From Enchytraeus crypticus (lineage: Eukaryota; Annelida; Clitellata; Enchytraeida; Enchytraeidae): a stretch of DNA of 64,000 bases. The stretch lies in NCBI GenBank assembly GCA_905160935.1, contig CAJHZI010000445.1, positions 459,501-523,500 of the forward strand, in the 5' to 3' direction. Below, piece after piece: positions 30,041 through 39,926 of this stretch; the stretch's first letter is position 1, and the number at the start of each line of letters is the position of its first letter. Both the position numbers and the translations under genes were made by a program. The notes under the pieces are model-generated. The model had not been told where the DNA came from and did no database searches. It saw nothing but the letters and a program-made list of their open reading frames with translations.

Positions 30041-30375
30041 ATTCCCCCTTGGGGGAGGGGCTTAATAGCGCCCTCCCCGAAAAATGCCTCATATATGTGC
30101 CCCCTAAATTTTGCCTTGCCACCCCTCTGGCCACCCCATTTTGCAAATACCAAAACCTGCCGCTTCGCGGCAGGTTCTGGTATATGCAAAACACACCCCC
30201 ACCTGGAGGTATACACACCCCCAACAGGTTCTGGTATACGCAAAACACATCCCCATGCAAAACACACCCCATATGCAAAACTACACCCCCACCTGCCGCT
30301 TCGCGGCGGAACTAACCCCTTAACATGTGCCCCCTTGCTATTCTTCAGGCCCCCCATCGGCCATACCCACGCTAC
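30041..30375. repeat. GC-rich repeat block with hairpins
   Basis: The hairpin CCTGCCGCTTCGCGGCAGG lies at 30158-30176; a related CCTGCCGCTTCGCGGCGG lies near 30293. Between them are several copies of GGTTCTGGTATACGCAAAAC-like units and CACACCCCCACCTG. Open frames here result from the repeats. It may be a non-autonomous DNA transposon end (weak). Confidence 0.6.
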
Positions 30376-30554
30376 GGGGCTGCTTTGGTCTGATATAATA
30401 AAATATTTGATATTTGGGTGTCCTTTTTCAATCTGGTAGGCCTAAATCTCTTGAAGTATATCTATCGGAATGCAGAAATATTTTACGATTGCTTTATAAT
30501 GAGTAAATCTCATAAGTAATAATAATAATAATAATAATAATAAAATAATAATAA

Positions 30555-30904
30555 TAGAATGTGCCGTATGGGACGTCACGGTCATTGACACTATGGCAAA
30601 CTCCTACCTGAATACGACTTCAGTCACAGCCGGTGGAGCTGCTGTTCATGCCGCCTCTAGGAAATTGGATAAATACCGAGATCTGTCCTTAGGATATGAA
30701 GTTGTTCCGGTGGCCATTGAAATCATGGGCCCGATGAATCCCGAAGGAGTTGACTTTATTAATGGCATAGGCAGACTTATTGCAGAGCAAACCGGCGATA
30801 AGCAAGGGACATCTTTTCTTTGGCAAAGGCTTTCCATGACTTTGCAAAGATTTAATGCAGTCTGCTTCAACAATTCTTTTAAACCGATTGATGACCTCGA
30901 ATAG
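30555..30904 (+). mobile_element. 3' end of a retroelement polyprotein
   Basis: An open frame reads VWDVTVIDTMANSYLN, VTAGGAAVHAASRKLDKY, VVPVAIEIMGPMNPEG, FLWQRLSMTLQRFNAVCF, ending at TAG. I recognise this as the conserved C-terminal segment (VPVAIE...G, FL.QR.S...QR.NA) of reverse-transcriptase polyproteins in marine invertebrates. The clade is uncertain. It is truncated just upstream, after a (AAT)n run, yet the remaining 115 codons are uninterrupted. Confidence 0.6.
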
Positions 30905-31951
30905 CCGGGCGGCGATTCAGCTCGTATTGCTTGAATCGTTTTTATAAAACCCCAGGTTCTTTAAACCGGGGTAATAAATATATGAATATTAATAATAATA
31001 ATAAAGCGGCTTCCCAGAATGCAGAGGAATTATTTTAATCGCTTTTTTAAAAAAACTTTTAATTAAATAAAGTCTCTTTTATCTTATTTTTTAGCCCAGG
31101 GCCCTTTACAGCCCAGGGCATTAATATTAAAAAAAGGAAAAAATAATAATAATAATAATAAATTTATAATAATAATAATAAATAGTAATAGTAAGTATTG
31201 TAATTAAATAGTTAGGCTGCACTTGTTAGAGGGTTATTGTTTGCCAATGCTGTTGTATGGTATTTAGTCAATAATTTTAAATTGTAAGCCTATAACTTGG
31301 GTGAATTCTCTGTATTAGGGTGTGTTTTAGTGATTACTGTATTACTATGAGCATATGTGTAATATAAGGGTACGTATTTCAAATTTATCATATTGTAGAA
31401 CTCTATGTTTGCAAAACGGTTGTGAGCTTAAATGGTCCTGCTTAGTTATCAAGGACACTTTTGTAAATAGTTTTGCAGAAACAGTTGACGAGCGCAGAGC
31501 TACGGTATAATAGCTTAAGTGTTTTGTAGTAGGCCTACTGTGATAACTGATAGTCTATGTCTAATTCTAAGTTATTTGTTTGCAATTTGTTGTTCTATTT
31601 TTTATTTCTATGCATCTCTTTTGTTTTTTCTATTTGAATCTGTGGATTGATTCTACGAAATAAATAATTAAATACGTATATAAGGCAACTTTGAAAGATA
31701 CGCTTTTTTGCTGCCAATCCTGGGCGATCTGAAGCTTTCCTGCGTCTGGAACTTGAATTTCATTTAGATATAAATGTTACTTCAGAACAGACTCACTCAA
31801 GCCTCTGTTAAATTTTACAAAACCATACGCCATATAACAGGATTGGAAGATGAGAGTTATTCATATTATCTTTAATTGATCTATTCTGGTCTATGATGCT
31901 CCTTGTCTCTCTGACAGCAGTGATTATTTTAATCATTTATTATGTGGTTTG
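30905..31951. other. AT-rich stretch with (AAT)n tracts
   Basis: Contains GCGGCTTCCCAGAATGCAGA followed by an AT-rich body at 31005-31075 that recurs at 39985-40060, and several (AAT)n runs near 31145. 31680-31900 has weak LINE-like character, unassigned. No exon is seen. Confidence 0.4.
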
Positions 31952-32232
31952 ATTTCCCCGTGTTGTGTCCTAGTTGTTTGAAGAATTGACCAACCGGTGA
32001 CTGCACATGTCGTAGAAGGCGACTAAAGCACTAAGATCCATACCAACGTCAGAAAGGGCATTCAGTTGATGAGAACCTAAGATCCAGAAATTGCTACAAA
32101 AGTTTAAACGAATAGAAACGTCTCAAATAGGGGATTGACTGATGATATGATGTAGGACAGAGAGGATTTGAGACAGGCTATTCGTATTCCTACCCTAGGT
32201 AAGCTGGGACACAGGGGAGGATGATGATGATG
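31952..32232 (+). mobile_element. Short retroposon S2, complete copy
   Basis: 281 bases bounded by a perfect 13-base duplication, ATTATGTGGTTTG, at 31939-31951 and 32233-32245. The 5' part begins ATTTCCCCGTGTTGTGTCC. The 3' part (GAGGATTTGAGACAGGCTAT, AAGCTGGGACACAGGGG, then GATGATGATGAT) matches the 3' end of LINE family A. No tRNA-type box is obvious in the head. This is the reference copy for those at 23551, 25942 and 52951. Confidence 0.85.
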
Positions 32233-32388
32233 ATTATGTGGTTTGGTTCTTTTCCCGAAAACTTCCAGTCTACGATAAACTACTACCATTGGCTGCATTG
32301 CTAGAGGTATATGTCGTGTTGCATCAAAACAGACCAGTAGTAATATAAACTACAGAAAGTGAGACCTAATATAATATACAACGATACT

Positions 32389-32719
32389 ATGAATGAAAAC
32401 TTATTTTTATGTTGTAGACAAACTTCAACACGTTTCAGTATGCCTATAAAAGCTTACATCGTTCTTATTATATTCCTGTGTTTTTTACTTTGCGCAAGCA
32501 TAGGGGTTATATCATACCTATGGCTTTTAAGTACTCGCAAGCCAGATACTACCGATTCCGTACCACCTGTCTCAGGACATTCAAATAACTCGACGGAGTA
32601 CTTGGGTTTGTCCGTGGGACCTTTGTCTCGGCTGGCTCACAGGGTAAGCGGCTGGGTTTATGTTGTAGATGAGAGGCGGCTCTTCATCAAAGATCTAACT
32701 TACGATGGAACGGCTCCAC
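32389..32719 (+). CDS. Gene B exon 1 (anchor, DM13-1 start)
   Basis: Encodes the membrane segment, a Ser/Thr/Pro-rich stalk ([20 protein letters not shown], with NNS and NST glycosylation sequons) and the first DM13 strands. Donor GCTCCAC/GTAAGC, phase 1. Confidence 0.75.
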
Positions 32720-32778
32720 GTAAGCGCTTTCTGTTTGTCGCATCGATGTTCACACACGACATAAGTAGGCCTATAATC

Positions 32779-32877
<99 letters not shown>

Positions 32878-35800
32878 CTTCTTCCGCATCACTCACACTG
32901 TTCATTATCTTCTGTAGTTCATATTCACTTCCCTCTAGCATTCCATGGTCATCTGCAAATTTCACATCTTGCAATATAGTGGATCATTTATATATTTACA
33001 GAAGTGTTAATTGGGTTCACTTTTTGTTTAACTTCATTGTAAGCATTAATCCAATTTAGGAGAGCGTTTATTAAATTTAGAATACTAATTATTGTTTAAT
33101 TAATTAACATTATGAACAGCAAGCCAAACAGGCAGAGGTAGAACTTCAATACAGAAGGCTTGTTGCAATGAAATCTCTGAAACCTTGGAGCCGATAATTT
33201 TCATCAGATTGGATGGGAATGTTTAAATTTTATGCCCTTTAACAAGTAATAAATCTCTACGGTTAAATAGCGTTAAATACGAATACTAGTTTTTTATGTG
33301 TCCGCTAAGTTTAATACTACTATTATTTAAGTAAATAAAGCTAACCTTTACTTCTTAAGATCAATTTACTTACAATAGTATCGAAAATTTTATAATGAAA
33401 GTCTCTTGCAATTATTAGTTCATTTTTTATCTGTCTCCGTTTCTTCGAAAAACTGTCATGAAGTTGAATACACAGAGCAATTAATTGATTGGCTGCATTT
33501 ATGTATTTGCATAAATTCCTATTTAATAACAACATCAGTGACCTGCCTCTCGCTACTGCTCGAAAGTCTGCCTGTGTGGATGGCAATTGTTGTGTTGCTC
33601 AAGGTCGAATATTCAAGTGTAATCGAAAGCACGCTAAATAATGATCTAATATTTTTTGTTCGTATACATAGGATACCGCATGTGCTACATAGTTACCTTT
33701 TTAGTTTCTATTTATGTAGTTTTCGTTATTAACTCCTTTCTCTTCATGGTTATTAGTAGTATTTGCCTTTTTCTACGCATCAATTGTAACCGGCGTGGAT
33801 TTTAGAATAACCTTCCAACACCCTCGGGACTTTTTTCACTCAAAGCTGTCAGCACTCGATCGTTCTTTCAAGCTGGTCACCCACAAGGTACTAAGCGATG
33901 TAACGTAACTGCGTTCATTTGACGCACAGCTAAATCGGGTGCCCTATATCCCGCCCCAAAAGTAATGGCAACAGCGCTTTACGAACCCGCCTCCCGGAAG
34001 AAACTGGTGGTGGTGAACTAATGGTGTCAGCTAAAAAAGAAATGGCGTCTCATTCAAAGCCTGCAAAAAGTAGCTACCAGTGTTCGCCATCTCCGTAAGG
34101 CTAAGAGTAACTCAATTTGACAAAGGATAGTACACTACTGCGCTTCGATCATCCCCGGTTTATCTTGGTGCAACTTTGTAAAATTCGTTGTGGTACATGG
34201 AATGTTTGAGGAAAACTGCTGCAAAATAAGATAAAAAATGATGTGCTGCAAAATTTGGTAGGAGTAACGTGGGGCGGCACATATGAAAACACATTAAGAG
34301 TGTTGCTTATTGCAATGTGCTATTGGGCTGCTGAATAGGCATACTATTCATCATGGGAACGTTAGGCTTATACAAAACTCGTCGATGCAAGTCTCAACAA
34401 TTCAATACATCCGTATGATCTCTGTAACAATCAAATCAACTCCAATGCCATTGCTCCCAGTTCTGTGTTAGATACTGTAGTAACCCCCTTGTATTCGCCA
34501 AAAGGAAGACATTCAAAAAAACAACAGAGGGTCCGTGAGAATCAAGTCCTTCCTTTAGAGCAAGATTTTTGAAAATCCTCCACCAAAGCGACTCAGACCT
34601 CGGTATCATGTGGGAGAGATGCAGCAACAAGGATATCCCTTGACGTCTGGTTATCTGAGGAGGTTTGAGTGGTCAGCTGCTGATCTCAGAAACCATCTTC
34701 TGGTTCAGGAACCTTCACAAAAACTTCCATGAATATATATAGAGGAAGTTTGTGCCTTCTGAACCGTTTCCGTATGGATCATGGCAGGTGCACTGAAAGT
34801 GAGTTTATTAGGGTATTCGTATTCGCAGTCCTGTTACCGCGGCCAATCTCAAAACATAAAACGCATGGTTGAGCAGTGCCCTCTAACCTACTTGCGGGGT
34901 GGTCTGTAGACGCTAAGCTGTCATACAAATAATTTAGCTTTTTGTAATAGTGCATACTTTAAATATATAATTAAAATTTATAGAGTACGGAAATTTATTT
35001 ATTATTTAAATTATATTGAATTTTACTGACAGTTTATTTTTGATTGGTTAAATGATTAATTGCTGTTCCCAGAATATTGTGAGGATGATCAAATAAACGA
35101 AAGATATATTTTCAATTACCTTTAAATTTGGTTAAATTTATTTAATTGTTTATTTGAAGTGGCGTACTTTTGGATTGGACTGAAGAATAAATCCAATGAT
35201 TATCCAGACACATCAGGCCAACGGACTCCAGATGAAAACGGAAGGTTTAACTTTATATTGTCCTACAGTAATTAGATTCCATTCAATATTATAATCATTA
35301 TAATATTTTTAAATATTTCTTAAAACGTTTTTGGACTTCCTTTTTGCTCACCGGCTTGGATTTGTCTCAATAGTTCTCGATTTTGTCATTGATGGCAGTA
35401 GCACTTTAATTGTTATTATTATGTTTTAAAGAATCACCGTCCGGCTACTCGATGCCATCTAGCTGCTTAATAAATAATAATAATAATAACACACATTATA
35501 GTGAAACGATCAACTATGTTGATATCTATCACTTTTAATACCACATGTTATATCCGTTAGGCAATTTAGTCCATTTACCGTGTAGCCAGTCCAGTGAATG
35601 TCCGAGATTTTACTCTCAGATCAGCGCGGCTGATCGAAAATTAAAAGAAATGCTGAAGCAGATTGCCTTAAATCTTAGCAGAAGCGTTATCCAATCAATC
35701 TTGTCAAATGCCTTCTCAAAATCTAAAAACATACAAAGACCCTATTCGTATGTCCAAGCTCCTTTCACGAAGGAGCCGCATTAACTCAATTGCTTCTCTT

Positions 35801-36576
35801 GTGCCGCAGCCTTTCCTAAACCAAACTGAGTATTACTCAATATGATATCCGCTTTGGATTGAATTGCGATTTTTATTAACTACATTAAAATCTTCGCCGC
35901 ATGAGGTACTAAACTGATTGTTTTGTTATCAGAACATTCCATAGTATTGCGTTCTGCCCTAAAAGGATTAGAAACAGAAATGTTTTTAATCCCGACCAGG
36001 TTAAACTGGGATTCAAGGGAAGATGATTATGATATCGATGTCATGGGATGTATTCCAAGGTTGGCTCAAATATTGACAACAAGTTTATATAAGTGTGCGT
36101 GTATAACGTGAGTTCAGTTATCCTGTGTATCTAGCTTGGAGAGACTGAAACGCAGTTACAACGGAGATGTGCTCCTCACACTTGATCCTGGCATCACTGT
36201 CAGAGATCTCAAGTGGTTCTCACTCTGGTGTGTCCAGTATACGGTGAGTTTTCGTTATTTAGTAAAGTAGTAATACATGTAGATTATAAGAAAAAGTTGC
36301 AGGACTGCCAATGACAGCTGTCAAAATGGGTCACTGTACAATAAGACATGATATATAGTAGCTTATGCGGAATAGTATGAGTGGGGTTCAAATCCTGGGC
36401 TCGCCCGTCACGGATATCGCCTTCGAGTGTGGAAACTTATCAACCTACATGTAAAGTGAACATGTTGAAAATGAACACAGGCATTTTTGCTAGAGTTCAG
36501 CATGAATCTCTAAACAATTTGAAACTTTAAAGATGTTGCGACAAAAATATAATTTTCACTCCTTTACAGGTACAAA

Positions 36577-36621
<45 letters not shown>

Positions 36622-36631
36622 AATATATATA

Positions 36632-36679
<48 letters not shown>

Positions 36680-39600
36680 TCAATCAAAACTTTCATCATT
36701 TGTGTATATTTAAATGAATTTTATTGAACATTAAATTAATCCAGGCTGATATATTGTAGCACAATGAAACAGATGTGAAGTGAAATCTTCCTTGACTGCC
36801 TCTGTTGTTGTTGACAGATGAACTTCGGTCACGTGTTGCTGACCGAGAAGCTCGACGTACCAAGTCCTCTGGAGCTGGGTGCGTTTTCCGTTAACAGCAT
36901 GAGTGTAAGATCAGGGCCTGTCACAGCGCTCGATCATAAAACCATTCTCATCGAGAAGTTCAGCTTCGATAGTAGGCTAACAGGTATGTAATCAGTCATA
37001 GAAGCGCTTACATATATACTTTATATTCATAAACCTCATTTAAATATAAATCTTTTATTAAATACAATAGCAAATATTCATCATCATCAGCATCTTCCCT
37101 TAAATCTTGTTTAACTTGAGTCGGGATACAAATAGACCTTCTCCAATTCTCTGTCACACACCATATCATCATTCAATTCCTTATATTTCATGTCCTTCTT
37201 AATTACCGCATTCCAAGTCAATTGTGGTCTACCTCTCTCTAGCTTAATATCCAGTTCTTCCTTCCAAACTCTCTTTACTACATCCTTATCTGCCTTTCTC
37301 ACAATATGCCCATACCATCTCAATCTCGACTGAGCCAACCTATCCCTGATCCCCTGAACATTCAGATACGTCCTCACATGTTCATTTTCCATTTGTCCTT
37401 ACTAGTTTTTTCCACACATTAGGTGTAACATTCTCATTTCTGCCACATGAAAACTCTGTAACTATTCCCTTTTTAGTGCGTAACATTCTGAACCATACAT
37501 CATTACTGGTCTTACCACAGACCTGCCTGACCTAACTATAAAATTTTTCTTTCAAGAAGTATTTTCTTAGAAGTATTAGAAGTATTAGCTTAGAAGTATT
37601 TTCCTATCGCACAGCACTTCACTAGCTGCCCTCCACTTTGCCCATCCAGCCTGCCTCCTACTAGTAACCTCTTTTTCCAAGTCCCCATCAACCTGAATTA
37701 TAGACCCCTAATACTAAAAGTCAGTTACCTTCCCCATCAACCTGAATTAATTATAGACCCCAAATACTTAAAGTCAGTTACCTTCCATAGCTCCACCCCT
37801 TGGCTCCATCTCCGTTTATCATCTCACACTTCCACCTACTCTCCAAATGCTCCGTTTTTTCCTTTTTCACCCTTAGTCCTTAATTTTCGAATGACTCTGA
37901 CGTTTTCCGTATTCTTTTTCGTTTGACGTATTCTTGGTCGCTGATATATTACTTAAGCATGGTAAAATTGATATAGAGACTTGAGTCTATTTGCTAAAGC
38001 TAATCCTAAGCAGCTAAATTAGGCGCGATAGCTGCTTAGAATTAGCTTTGGTAATTAGATTACGAATTTTTATAGCAAAAGAGTTTGTCTTTTCAATCTC
38101 GCCAGAGCGCATCAGAGCATTCTTTCTCTTGATATCTGGCGATACTAAGCTAGAGTCATTGGAAGTTAATGTTATTGTCTTTAGAGGAGAGAAAGCATTC
38201 TGCAGGTGCAGAACTATTGAATAAAACTTATTAAACATGTCTTGTACATTCATTTAAAAGCTAATGTTAACGTCAGTTTCCTCACTCGAAAGCGGTGTCA
38301 GTGACGGGCGAGCCCATGATTTGAACCCCGCACATCGAATATTTTACCGACATCGCCACTGGCTCCAGCCTCAGAGATGTCTTGTCAGAGTTTTCTTGAA
38401 AGGCATGATTGTTAGCTAAGGTATCGAGCATAAGAGCAGGGTATTTCGAGGGAAAATTTGCCCTATGCTTCCTTTTAGCAATGCATAGGATTTGGGCTAT
38501 CTTGAGCACCAGATTAAACTACAATAGCACTGTGATCACTAGTTACTGTAGAGTTTGTAACTTTGATATTATCAATTATATCTTCAATTGAAACGATATG
38601 ATCTAGTTGATTCTGACCTCTGTTAGGCTCTTTTGTTAAGTCAACTAGACCAGTAATATGTGAAATTAAATTAGATTTTAAATGGTTAAAATCACCTCCT
38701 AAGATAGTATAATCAGTATCATGTAAGCTAAGTAGTTGTCCATATTATCCTTCAAAAAAGGCAAGAAAGTTATCAATGCTACAAATAGATTTGAGCGGAT
38801 GATACAATGCACCCACTGCTATAAACTGAGAGTTGTGAGAACATTTGACGTATAATATAATATTGTATATATTATGATATTGCATATAGTATACTACTGA
38901 TCTATCGATACTACTGATAATACTGATATATTGTATAATATAGGATATTGTAACAGCAAATTTTAAACATGTTTTAAACAAATTAAAATATGTCATTTTA
39001 AAAAGTAAATTTTGATTGTGTTAAAGCATTTTTCTTTTTTACCTCAACTGTTGAGTTAATTAGAGTATGCTACTAGTAATAAAAATCATTTAACGTTAAC
39101 TTCTAAGATTCATATCCCGTACTAGCCCCAATACTAACATGTTTCGAAGCACCAAGCTGACGTTACACTTGGCGTTAGCCTTTATATTCAAAAGCAAATA
39201 AAGTAAATTGGTGTGAGTGACCTGGAATTATACATGTAAATATAATTACTGATAGGGTAGTTTAACATAATTTTGAAAGGTAATTGCTTAATACCTTTCA
39301 TTGTGCGTTGTTGTGTTCCCTTTTCAGTTTTTATTTTAGCCTCAAAATTGAGTTGTAGCCAGGATTTGCGAATGCTGTTGAATTTCGCTAAAATAAAGAC
39401 TTTGTGTCATTAGAGTCATGGTTATATATGTAGACATGTAAGTGACGAAGCTTTCTTGTTTTCGGCATTAAAAGCTGGTAAAGCTAATATTAACATCAGT
39501 TTCCTCACTCGAAAGCAATGTCAGTGAAGGGCGTGCCCAGGATTTGAACCCCGCACATACTGATCATTACTACTAAGGATTGGAAGCTTTCAAAATGTTT

Positions 39601-39887
39601 AGTTGCCTGCCACTGTTTTCTTCACCACATTGTCGCTTGTATTTTAATACTTTCTCTGTTTCAAATTTTACGTGTTTCACTAATTAGTGTTTGTAGGCCT
39701 ACTTGTAAATGAAAATATTGTTTGAATAATGTATCTTTGTAGATGTATATTTTATTACTGGAAATGGATCGAACCCATCTGTTTCAAAATCAGTTGTCAC
39801 AATGCCTCGACTTGAAGGAGGGTACAAAAATTTCTGTACATTATAAATTATCCATTTTTAAAATATTATTGATTAAGTAATTTTATA

Positions 39888-39926
<39 letters not shown>

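Noticed and set aside
30003-30439. Five overlapping open frames in the GC-rich block
   Set aside because: They arise from repeated units and shift between frames without conserved sequence.
33341-33732. Opposing open frames in gene B intron 1 as a missing exon
   Set aside because: The missing DM13 piece was found at 35160-35244, and these frames lack DM13 motifs.
37111-37392. 93-residue frame as a host gene in a gene B intron
   Set aside because: Sequence matches the C-terminus of LINE family A, also at 780-960.
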